Assembly: GCA_017523005.1 (NCBI GenBank)
Contig: JAFWXG010000072.1
Coordinates: 1 to 8,053 of the forward strand
Reading direction: 5' to 3'
DNA: 8,053 nucleotides
DNA from: Clostridia bacterium
GTDB taxonomy: Bacteria; Bacillota; Clostridia; RGIG6154
In this document: one piece after another, positions 1-5,325 of the stretch
Layout of the letters: every line of letters starts with the position of its first letter
Position numbering within the stretch: position 1 is the first letter of the stretch
The notes under the pieces: generated by a model
The model's database searches: none
Told to the model about the DNA's origin: nothing
What the model saw: the letters and a program-made list of their open reading frames with translations, nothing else
Program-made: the position numbers and the translations under genes

Positions 1-190
1 AGGCTTTGATACAAAGAGCGGTTTTGCGTTTGGTAAAAAAAGCGAAGATGTTTCTCCTGTAGCAGCAGAAGCAGCATCTAAAGGAAGCTTGTTTGACACA
101 CTTAAAAAAGAACGCGAAATGGCACAGCAGGAAACAACCGAAGAAGATGACGAATTAGGCTTGCCTTCATTCATGCGTAAAAAGTTTTAA
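1..190 (+). CDS. ftsZ: Cell division protein FtsZ, C-terminal end (5' part outside window)
   Basis: Only the last 62 codons are present, read from position 2 to the TAA at 188-190. FtsZ is the tubulin-like GTPase that polymerises into the division ring. The fragment begins with GFD, which fits the end of the FtsZ globular domain (usually ...VIATGF). It continues through a low-complexity, Lys/Glu/Ala-rich stretch of about 40 residues that looks like the intrinsically disordered C-terminal linker. It ends in ELGLPSFMRKKF, which matches the conserved C-terminal peptide (acidic residues, then a D/L-x-P-x-F-L/M-R core, then basic residues) that binds FtsA, SepF and ZapD-type partners. An intrinsic terminator follows directly, so ftsZ is the last gene of its transcript. 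The identification rests on both ends of a short fragment; the GTPase domain itself is not visible. Confidence 0.88.
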   Translation, partial: GFDTKSGFAFGKKSEDVSPVAAEAASKGSLFDTLKKEREMAQQETTEEDDELGLPSFMRKKF

Positions 191-202
191 CTAAAACTTT
201 GT

Positions 203-233
203 AAAAAGACCGATTTTAAATCGGTCTTTTTTT
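203..233 (+). terminator. Intrinsic terminator after ftsZ
   Basis: GACCGATT (208-215) pairs with AATCGGTC (219-226) around a 3-nt loop. The stem is extended by an A-run (203-207) facing a T-run (227-233). It lies 13 nt after the ftsZ stop and separates ftsZ from the amino-sugar operon. The A-run makes it potentially bidirectional, but no minus-strand gene faces it here. Confidence 0.9.
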
Positions 234-274
234 ATCAAATTTTAATAAATTGGAAATAAAACTTTACAAAAATG

Positions 275-312
275 TTGCAAAAAATTACAAAATCATGTAT
301 AAATTGTATGAT
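275..312 (+). promoter_or_regulatory. Possible upstream sigma-A promoter (weaker candidate)
   Basis: TTGCAA (275-280), a 17-nt spacer, then TATAAA (298-303). An overlapping alternative is TTACAA (285-290), a 16-nt spacer, then TATGAT (307-312). Both match the sigma-A consensus moderately in a very A/T-rich stretch, where chance matches are common. If used, the transcript would start near 310-320 and include the inverted repeat at 324-342 in its leader. Confidence 0.4.
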
Positions 313-323
313 AAAATAAGATA

Positions 324-342
324 TCGCAACCTTAAGTTGCGA
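324..342. repeat. Perfect 7-bp inverted repeat (possible operator or leader hairpin)
   Basis: TCGCAAC (324-330) and GTTGCGA (336-342) are exact reverse complements around a 5-nt CTTAA spacer. This is the only GC-containing symmetric element in an otherwise A/T-rich leader. It has no T-run after it, so it is not a terminator. It lies between the two candidate promoters of the HTH-GlmM gene, with its 3' end 20 bp upstream of the -35 box at 363. An operator for an XRE-type regulator is a plausible role, but that is inference. It could also be an RNA hairpin if the upstream promoter is active. Confidence 0.55.
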
Positions 343-362
343 AAAGTTCAAGCTATAGTTGA

Positions 363-391
363 TTGACTTTAAATTTTGCAAAAGATATACT
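363..391 (+). promoter_or_regulatory. Sigma-A promoter for the HTH-GlmM operon
   Basis: The -35 is TTGACT (363-368) and the -10 is TATACT (386-391), with the optimal 17-nt spacer. Each hexamer differs from consensus at one position. Transcription would start near 398, giving a leader of about 39 nt ending in the AAAGGTGA ribosome binding site at 424-431, 5 nt before the ATG at 437. Confidence 0.75.
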
Positions 392-436
392 TGTGGTAGA
401 GTGGTAAAATATTGATTTTCAAGAAAGGTGATTTAA

Positions 437-2059
437 ATGACCATAGGCGAAAAAATAACACAGCTTAGAATAGCGGAGAATATTTCTCAGGAACAGCTTG
501 CTGAAAAAATTTCTGTTTCAAGACAGTCTGTTTCAAAGTGGGAGATGGACCAGGCTCTTCCGCAAATTGATAAAGTTCTTCAGCTTTGCGAATTGTTTGA
601 TATTTCTACAGATGAGCTTTTACATGATAAAATTATTCTTCACAGAAATGCACCAGGCGTTCCTGTTAAGAATAAATATTTCGGAACAGACGGCTTCAGA
701 GGCGAGGCTAATCTTACACTAACCTCTATGCAGGCATACAAAGTGGGTAGATTTTTGGGTTGGTATTATCAATCAGAGCTTTCAGGCTGTAATAAAGCTA
801 AATACAAACCCCGTATTGTTGTAGGTAAAGATACAAGACGCTCAAGCTATATGTTAGAATACTCTCTTGTTGCTGGTATTACAGCATCAGGTGCAGACGC
901 TTATATGCTCCATGTTACAACAACCCCAAGCGTTTCTTATGTAACAAGACAGGACGAATTTGACTGCGGTATTATGATTACTGCATCTCACAATCCGTTC
1001 TATGATAACGGTATTAAAGTCATAAATAAATACGGCGAAAAGTTAGATGACGCTACAACTGCTTTAATAGAGGCATATATCGACGGAGATTTAAAATCTT
1101 TGGGAGTTACAGGCAGTGATTTGCCGCTTGCTCACAGAGAAAGAATTGGCTGTATTGTTGACTATGTTTCAGGCAGAAACCGTTATTTAGGATACTTAAT
1201 TTCAGTTGCATCTAATTCATATAAAAACTTGAAAATCGGTCTTGACTGTGCAAACGGCGCATCATGGATGCTCGCAAAATCTTTGTTTGGTGCACTTGGT
1301 GCGCAGACAGTTGTTGTAGGCACAGAGCCTAATGGTCTTAATGTAAACGAAAACTGCGGTTCTACACACATTGAAAACCTTTGTAAAGTTGTAAAAGAAC
1401 AGCATCTTGATTTAGGTTTTGCTTTTGACGGCGACTGTGACAGATGTATTGCAGTTGATGAAAACGGAAATGTTGTAGACGGCGACGCTATGCTTTATAT
1501 TTTAGGCAAACGCTTAAAAGACAGAGGTATGCTTAACGGAGATACTGTTGTTGCAACAATTATGTCAAACAGCGGACTTATTTCAAGTCTTGATAAAATC
1601 GGCATCAAGTGTGCGCAGACAACAGTAGGCGACCGCTTTGTTTATGAATGTATGCAGGAAAATGATTATTGCCTTGGCGGAGAACAGTCAGGTCACATCA
1701 TATTGAAAAAATATGCAACAACAGGCGACGGCTTGCTCACAGCTATTATGATTACAGAAGAAGTTTGCGACAGAAAAACTTCTCTTTCAAAGCTTGCCGA
1801 ACCTGTTATGCTTTATCCGCAGTACACAAGAAATGTAAGAGTTAAGGATAAACCTGCTGTTTTAAACGACAAAGAAGTATTAGCTACATTAGAAGAAGTT
1901 GAAAAGCTGATTGACGGCAACGGCAGAGCATTACTTCGCCAGAGCGGTACAGAACCGGTTATCCGTGTTATGATTGAAAGCGAAACCCAGGAAAAATGCG
2001 TAAGCTATGCAGACATGATTGTAAATAAGATTATCGAAAGGGGTCATAGCGTTGAATAA
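437..2059 (+). CDS. glmM: XRE-family helix-turn-helix domain fused to phosphoglucosamine mutase (GlmM type)
   Basis: The protein has 540 residues in two parts. Residues 1-62 form an XRE/Cro-type helix-turn-helix with the recognition-helix segment VSRQSVSKWE (27-36) and the family's usual ending STDELL. After a linker of about 17 residues comes a full alpha-D-phosphohexomutase (about 80-540; GlmM proteins are usually about 445-460). It shows KYFGTDGFRGEAN (80-92), the phosphoserine loop TASHNP (182-187, catalytic Ser184), the Mg2+ loop DGDCDR (331-336), the sugar-binding GEQSGH (415-420) and the phosphate-binding RQSGTEP (501-507). GlmM interconverts GlcN-6-P and GlcN-1-P in the cytoplasm, toward UDP-GlcNAc. 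The GlmM assignment over PMM/PGM rests on overall motif style. The frame has no stop or ATG/GTG/TTG between the domains, so the mutase has no evident separate start. All catalytic motifs are intact. The HTH may bind DNA, perhaps its own promoter; this is inference. It is the first gene of a three-gene operon. Confidence 0.9.
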   Translation: MTIGEKITQLRIAENISQEQLAEKISVSRQSVSKWEMDQALPQIDKVLQLCELFDISTDELLHDKIILHRNAPGVPVKNKYFGTDGFRGEANLTLTSMQAYKVGRFLGWYYQSELSGCNKAKYKPRIVVGKDTRRSSYMLEYSLVAGITASGADAYMLHVTTTPSVSYVTRQDEFDCGIMITASHNPFYDNGIKVINKYGEKLDDATTALIEAYIDGDLKSLGVTGSDLPLAHRERIGCIVDYVSGRNRYLGYLISVASNSYKNLKIGLDCANGASWMLAKSLFGALGAQTVVVGTEPNGLNVNENCGSTHIENLCKVVKEQHLDLGFAFDGDCDRCIAVDENGNVVDGDAMLYILGKRLKDRGMLNGDTVVATIMSNSGLISSLDKIGIKCAQTTVGDRFVYECMQENDYCLGGEQSGHIILKKYATTGDGLLTAIMITEEVCDRKTSLSKLAEPVMLYPQYTRNVRVKDKPAVLNDKEVLATLEEVEKLIDGNGRALLRQSGTEPVIRVMIESETQEKCVSYADMIVNKIIERGHSVE

Positions 2060-2723
2060 GCTTGTTAAAACTAAGGAATTATTTGATTGCAAAACCGAAT
2101 ATCTTAAAAAGCTTTTTGAAAAGCATGAATATCCTTGGGAAATGCTTCCTGAAATAAAAGGATATATAAAGGAACTTATTGAAAACGGACTTGAAGGCTT
2201 TACCGAAATCCAAGACGGTGTATTTGTTGGCGAAAATGTTAAAATCGCAAAGACAGTTACTATCGAGCCACCCGCAATAATAGGAGAAGGCACAGAACTC
2301 CGTCCCGGCGCATTTTTAAGAGGTAATGTAATTACAGGCAAAAACTGCGTTATTGGCAACTCTACAGAATTAAAGAACTGCGTTTTGCTCGACAAAGCAC
2401 AGGTTCCGCACTACAATTATGTAGGCGATTCAATTTTGGGAAATCATGCGCACATGGGGGCAGGTTCAATCTGCTCAAACCTTAAATCGGACGGCAAAAA
2501 TATCGTTATACACGGCGATGAAAATTACGAAACAGGACTTCGCAAGATTGGCGGTATTTTAGCAGACGATGCTGATATCGGTTGCGGATGCGTTTTAAAC
2601 CCCGGTACTGTTATCGGCAAAGCAACATCTGTATATCCGTTAAACTCCTTAAGAGGTGTTTTCCCTGCAGGTTGCATTGTTAAAAGTATAAACAATATTG
2701 TTGTAAGAAGAAAAGAAGACTAA
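2052..2723 (+). CDS. Left-handed beta-helix acetyltransferase resembling the C-terminal half of GlmU
   Basis: The protein has 223 residues. An N-terminal helical segment (about 1-50, with YPWE at 27-30) precedes hexapeptide-repeat coils (about 55-205) of the left-handed beta-helix type. The segment TELRPGAFLRGNV...NSTELKN...PHYNYVGDSILG...GAGSICSN aligns by eye with the acetyltransferase site of GlmU. Candidate equivalents of E. coli Arg333, Lys351, His363, Tyr366 and Asn377 are Arg84, Lys108, His120, Tyr123 and Asn143. There is no nucleotidyltransferase (pyrophosphorylase) domain, although relatives are often labelled UDP-GlcNAc pyrophosphorylase. The likely reaction is acetyl-CoA-dependent acetylation of GlcN-1-P or another sugar phosphate; the substrate is unproven. 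The start is TTG at 2052, overlapping the previous gene by 8 nt, with AAAGGGG at 2037-2043 spaced 8 nt. The N-terminus it gives looks typical of the family, and the overlap suggests translational coupling. nagB follows 22 nt downstream. Confidence 0.8.
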   Translation: MNKLVKTKELFDCKTEYLKKLFEKHEYPWEMLPEIKGYIKELIENGLEGFTEIQDGVFVGENVKIAKTVTIEPPAIIGEGTELRPGAFLRGNVITGKNCVIGNSTELKNCVLLDKAQVPHYNYVGDSILGNHAHMGAGSICSNLKSDGKNIVIHGDENYETGLRKIGGILADDADIGCGCVLNPGTVIGKATSVYPLNSLRGVFPAGCIVKSINNIVVRRKED

Positions 2724-2745
2724 TATAAAATGGAGGAGAAGTAAA

Positions 2746-3456
2746 ATGAAGTATATTAAAGTTAAAACCTATGAAGAATTAAGCCGTAAAGCTGCTGCTG
2801 TAATTGCAGCACAGGTAATTTCAAAGCCTAACTCAGTTTTAGGACTCGCAACAGGCTCAAGCCCCATCGGAACATACGAAAATCTCGCAAAGGCTTGCGA
2901 TAACGGAGATTTGGATTTTTCAGATGTAACATCTGTAAACCTTGACGAATATGTTGGTTTGTCTACAGACAACGACCAGAGCTATCGCTATTTCATGAAC
3001 AAAAACCTGTTCGAAAAAATAAACATCAAAATGGAAAACACAAATGTTCCTAACGGCTGTGCAGCTGATATCGAAGCAGAATGTAAAAGATATGATGCTC
3101 TTATCGAAGATTTGGGCGGTATTGACCTTCAGCTTTTGGGTATTGGCTTAGATGGTCACATTGGTTTTAACGAACCTTGCGAAGAATTTGTAAAGGGTAC
3201 AAACAGAGTTACTTTAGACCCATCTACAATAGAAGCAAATGCAAGATTTTTTGCATCAATAGACGAAGTTCCGCGCGAAGCTGTAACAATGGGTATGCAA
3301 GCTATTATGCAGGCTAAAAAAGTATTGCTTATCGCAAACGGCAAAAACAAAGCTGAAATTATGGAAAAAGCTTTCTTTGGTCCTATCACACCTAAAGTTC
3401 CTGCATCAATTCTTCAGCTTCACCCCGACCTCACAGTTATCTACAGCGAAAACTAA
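2746..3456 (+). CDS. nagB: Glucosamine-6-phosphate deaminase NagB
   Basis: The protein has 236 residues, a usual length for Firmicutes NagB (E. coli has 266). It interconverts GlcN-6-P with fructose-6-P plus ammonia in the cytoplasm. Visible motifs are the phosphate loop GLATGSSPIGTY (33-44), NLDEYVGL (65-72, Asp67 as the enolising base), LLGIGLDGHIGFNEP (130-144, with Asp136, His138 and Glu143 matching the E. coli catalytic set Asp141/His143/Glu148), and the C-terminal VPASILQLHP. Residues aligned by eye with the E. coli GlcNAc-6-P allosteric site (Ser151, Arg158, Lys160) are Glu146, Asn153 and Val155, so allosteric activation seems unlikely, as in B. subtilis NagB. The start is supported by GGAGGAG (2732-2738), 7 nt before ATG. 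It is the third gene of the operon after the mutase and acetyltransferase genes, and a terminator follows. Confidence 0.95.
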   Translation: MKYIKVKTYEELSRKAAAVIAAQVISKPNSVLGLATGSSPIGTYENLAKACDNGDLDFSDVTSVNLDEYVGLSTDNDQSYRYFMNKNLFEKINIKMENTNVPNGCAADIEAECKRYDALIEDLGGIDLQLLGIGLDGHIGFNEPCEEFVKGTNRVTLDPSTIEANARFFASIDEVPREAVTMGMQAIMQAKKVLLIANGKNKAEIMEKAFFGPITPKVPASILQLHPDLTVIYSEN

Positions 3457-3467
3457 AAAATACAAAC

Positions 3468-3493
3468 AAAAACCGCAATTATGCGGTTTTTTG
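3468..3493 (+). terminator. Intrinsic terminator after nagB
   Basis: AAAAACCGCA (3468-3477) pairs with TGCGGTTTTT (3482-3491) around a 4-nt ATTA loop, ending in a T-run (3487-3492). It begins 12 nt after the nagB stop and closes the amino-sugar operon. The small gene at 3520 begins only about 27 nt further on, so it may depend on read-through. Confidence 0.88.
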
Positions 3494-3519
3494 TGTTTAT
3501 ACTATCAGAGGAGAAAAAC

Positions 3520-3684
3520 ATGGACTGCGAAACCTGTATGTATTTTGAATATGATGAATTTTCGGGCGAGGGAATTTGTAATGCTAATCTTGACGAGGAC
3601 GAATTTTATCGTCTGTCACAGCAGAAAAAATGCCCATACTACAGAGATGGAGACGATTACGCACTTGTGAGAAAACAAAATTAA
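3520..3684 (+). CDS. Small Cys-containing protein of unknown function (54 aa; resembles clostridial DUF6472-type proteins)
   Basis: This is a 54-residue acidic, tyrosine-rich protein. It opens with MDCETC and has Cys3, Cys6, Cys20 and Cys38, a spacing that could bind a metal such as zinc. A central NLDEDEFYR, a KCPYYRDGDDY block and a terminal LVRKQN recall from memory a small uncharacterised clostridial family, probably DUF6472; I could not confirm this. ATG at 3520 is chosen because GAGGAG (3508-3513) sits 6 nt upstream and the Cys-x-x-Cys then falls at the N-terminus. The in-frame ATG at 3481 lies inside the nagB terminator stem. No good promoter is visible between that terminator and the gene. 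TATACT at 3498-3503 lacks a -35 and is too close to the start. Expression is probably read-through from nagB. The stop overlaps the stop of the opposing pdaA-type gene. Confidence 0.8.
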   Translation: MDCETCMYFEYDEFSGEGICNANLDEDEFYRLSQQKKCPYYRDGDDYALVRKQN

Positions 3685-4475
3685 AGCTTTGTAATATCTC
3701 CGAAGGTGTAGCCCGCATCTTTCCATTTAGTCAAAAGTTCGTCTAAAATATCGGCGTTCGTTTTGGAGGTTGAATGTAAGAGCACGATTGCGCCGTTATG
3801 AATTCTTGGAATAAGCTTTGAAAATGCAAAATCGCGTGTCGGCTGATTGCCTTCAAGCCAGTCGACATAGGCAAGTGACCAAAAGTAAGTCTTGTATCCC
3901 AATTCTTTTGCCATTTTTAAATTGTTCTCGTTGAATTTGCCTTGCGGAGGTCTGTAGATTTTTTCCATGTCTTTTCCGGTTATTTGTTTGAACTTGTTCT
4001 CAAGCTCATTTAATTCTTTTTGAAATGAAGCTTTGTCAGAAATTTTTGACATATCAGGATGGCTTAAGGTGTGGTTTCCTACATGATGACCCTCGGCAAC
4101 CATTCTTTTGACTAAATCAGGACTGGTATCTAAATAGTTTCCAACCAGAAAGAATGTTGCGTTTGCGTTATGCTTTTTAAGGACATCTAAAATCTTAGGA
4201 GTATATCCGTTTTCATACCCTGCATCAAAGGTTAAATAAATTTCCTTTTTTGCGGTATCGCCAACATAGAAAGCGTTAAACTTTGAAAGCTCTTCTTTTG
4301 ACATATTCCCCGTAGGCATACTCCCGCTTTCGCCATATCCTAAACCCCAGTCGGTCTTGGATGTGGCGGTAAGAACAGACCCCGAAAACGCATAACCTAA
4401 GAAGATAGTGCCAAGACTTATAAATACCATAGTCAAAAACGCAAAAAATCTTTTTTTCCGCACAATAAAAATCAT
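3681..4475 (-). CDS. pdaA: Polysaccharide deacetylase, PdaA type (muramic-delta-lactam de-N-acetylase)
   Basis: The protein has 264 residues, close to PdaA length (about 263). PdaA removes acetyl groups from N-acetylmuramic acid in the spore cortex so that muramic delta-lactam can form. A basic N-terminus (VRKKR) and a hydrophobic segment (about 10-31) form a signal peptide or membrane anchor, placing the enzyme outside the membrane. The NodB-type (CE4) domain spans about 65-264: YLTFDAGYENGYTPK (80-94, Asp84), GNHTLSHPD (133-141, metal-site His135 and His139), RPPQGKF (175-181), FWSLAYVDW (198-206) and VLLH (231-234, His234). The GYENGYT and YVDW signatures point to PdaA rather than a general chitin deacetylase. 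Motif 1 has Ala85 where most CE4 enzymes have a second Asp. The start is ATG (4475-4473), with AAAGG 10 nt upstream. It is transcribed away from purC and converges on the small Cys gene; no clear terminator is visible. Confidence 0.88.
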   Translation of the reverse strand: MIFIVRKKRFFAFLTMVFISLGTIFLGYAFSGSVLTATSKTDWGLGYGESGSMPTGNMSKEELSKFNAFYVGDTAKKEIYLTFDAGYENGYTPKILDVLKKHNANATFFLVGNYLDTSPDLVKRMVAEGHHVGNHTLSHPDMSKISDKASFQKELNELENKFKQITGKDMEKIYRPPQGKFNENNLKMAKELGYKTYFWSLAYVDWLEGNQPTRDFAFSKLIPRIHNGAIVLLHSTSKTNADILDELLTKWKDAGYTFGDITKL

Positions 4476-4521
4476 AATACACAAGCCTTTCCGAAAAATT
4501 GATTTTTTTATTTTATATATA

Positions 4522-4550
4522 TTGATTTTTTTAAAGATTTATGTTATAAT
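4522..4550 (+). promoter_or_regulatory. Sigma-A promoter of purC, with extended -10
   Basis: The -35 is TTGATT (4522-4527), the spacer 17 nt, and the -10 is a consensus TATAAT (4545-4550) preceded by TGT, an extended -10 motif. Transcription should start near 4557, leaving a leader of only about 30 nt with AGGAGG at 4573-4578, 8 nt before the ATG. The leader is too short for a purine riboswitch. No convincing sigma-G-like box for the divergent pdaA-type gene was found in the same 111-bp gap. Confidence 0.82.
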
Positions 4551-4586
4551 CCGTAAGTAAATGATTAAATTTAGGAGGTCAAAACA

Positions 4587-5270
4587 ATGAAAAAGATTTA
4601 CGAAGGAAAAACCAAAGATGTGTTTAGTCTTGAAAACGGCAATGTAATGCTTAAGTTTAAAGACGACTGTACAGGAAAAGATGGTGTATTTGACCCGGGT
4701 GAAAATAGCGTAGGCCTTAAAATTGAAGGCATTGGCAAAGCAAACTTAAGAACATCAGTTTATTATTTTGATTTATTAAAAGAAGCAGGAATTAAAACTC
4801 ACTATGTAAGTGCAAATGTTGACGAAGCAACTATGGAAGTTCTTCCTGGTAAAGTGTTTGGTAACGGTCTTGAAGTAATTTGCAGACTTGTTGCAACAGG
4901 CAGTTTTATCAGAAGATACGGCGAATACATTGCTGACGGCACTCCTTTAGAGGGTGGTTATGTTGAATGTACTTTCAAAAATGACGAAAAGGGCGATCCG
5001 CTTGTTACAAGTGAAGGCCTTGCAGCGCTTGGCGTTATGAGTGAAGAAATGTTCAAGAGCATGAAAGAACAGACTCTTAAAATTACAAAAATTGTTGCTG
5101 ATGATTTAAAGACAATCGGTCTTGATTTGTGGGATATCAAATTTGAATTTGGTTACAACAATGACGAAGTTATTTTGATTGACGAAATCGCATCAGGAAA
5201 TATGAGAGTTTATAAAGACGGTAAAATTGTTGACCCTGTTGAACTCACAAAACTTATTTTGAACAGATAA
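4587..5270 (+). CDS. purC: Phosphoribosylaminoimidazole-succinocarboxamide synthase (SAICAR synthetase), divergent short form
   Basis: The protein has 227 residues (PurC is usually about 235-240). It joins aspartate to CAIR with ATP to make SAICAR in de novo purine synthesis, in the cytoplasm. It shows YEGKTKDV (5-12), the nucleotide-binding FKDD (24-27), CRLVATGSFIRRYG (99-112, matching the conserved R-x-x-A-x-G-S-x-x-x-R-Y/F-G stretch), FKNDEKGDP (130-138), DIKFEFG (183-189) and LIDEI (197-201). The region VFDPGENSVGLKIEGIGKA (34-52) differs from textbook PurC, which has a T-A-F-N-G-x-K-K-type sequence there; it fits a divergent clade seen in Clostridia. No other pur gene lies nearby. It has its own promoter and a strong terminator, so it is a single-gene transcript. 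The AGGAGG site fixes the start. Confidence 0.88.
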   Translation: MKKIYEGKTKDVFSLENGNVMLKFKDDCTGKDGVFDPGENSVGLKIEGIGKANLRTSVYYFDLLKEAGIKTHYVSANVDEATMEVLPGKVFGNGLEVICRLVATGSFIRRYGEYIADGTPLEGGYVECTFKNDEKGDPLVTSEGLAALGVMSEEMFKSMKEQTLKITKIVADDLKTIGLDLWDIKFEFGYNNDEVILIDEIASGNMRVYKDGKIVDPVELTKLILNR

Positions 5271-5279
5271 TATTATTTT

Positions 5280-5311
5280 CAAAAACACTTGGCTTCAAGT
5301 GTTTTTGTTTT
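5280..5311 (+). terminator. Strong intrinsic terminator after purC
   Basis: CAAAAACACTTG (5280-5291) pairs perfectly with CAAGTGTTTTTG (5296-5307) around a 4-nt GCTT loop: a 12-bp stem followed by TTTT (5308-5311). It starts 9 nt after the purC stop and ends against the ABC-F ribosome binding site (GAGG at 5312-5315). Confidence 0.9.
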
Positions 5312-5325
5312 GAGGAATTTTGATT

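Noticed and set aside
398..436. glmS-type ribozyme or other riboswitch in the leader of the amino-sugar operon
   Set aside because: The leader from the best promoter is only about 39 nt and no conserved ribozyme core is visible. Even from the upstream promoter it would be only about 120 nt.
620..680. HTH-mutase fusion as a frameshift or sequencing artefact
   Set aside because: The frame is continuous, codon use is uniform across the junction, both domains are complete, and the linker is plausible. A chimeric assembly cannot be excluded from one sequence but nothing here suggests it.
1931..2395. 154-residue open frame on the minus strand
   Set aside because: It lies fully antisense to the mutase and acetyltransferase genes, both of which have strong motifs in their own frames. 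It resembles no family I recognise, has a composition typical of an antisense shadow, and shows no clear ribosome binding site.
3481..3519. Upstream in-frame ATG at 3481 as the start of the small Cys gene
   Set aside because: It lies in the loop and stem of the nagB terminator, has no ribosome binding site, and would add a non-conserved hydrophobic N-terminus. The ATG at 3520 has GAGGAG 6 nt upstream.
3377..3670. 97-residue plus-strand frame overlapping nagB and the small Cys gene
   Set aside because: It overlaps nagB coding sequence and the terminator in another frame, and the small Cys gene explains the same DNA better.
4476..4484. TTG at 4484 (minus strand) as the pdaA-type start
   Set aside because: The AAAGG site would be only about 1 nt from this TTG, whereas the ATG at 4475 has a usable 10-nt spacing.
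4485..4560. Sigma-G or sigma-K promoter for the pdaA-type gene
   Set aside because: The best -10-like match on the minus strand (CAATATA) has a mismatch and no suitable -35 at 17-18 nt. The region is so A/T-rich that such matches are expected by chance.
5320..5325. TTG at 5320 as the ABC-F start
   Set aside because: It is only about 4 nt after GAGG. The ATG at 5326 is better spaced and gives MVLLSA, the usual N-terminus of the family.
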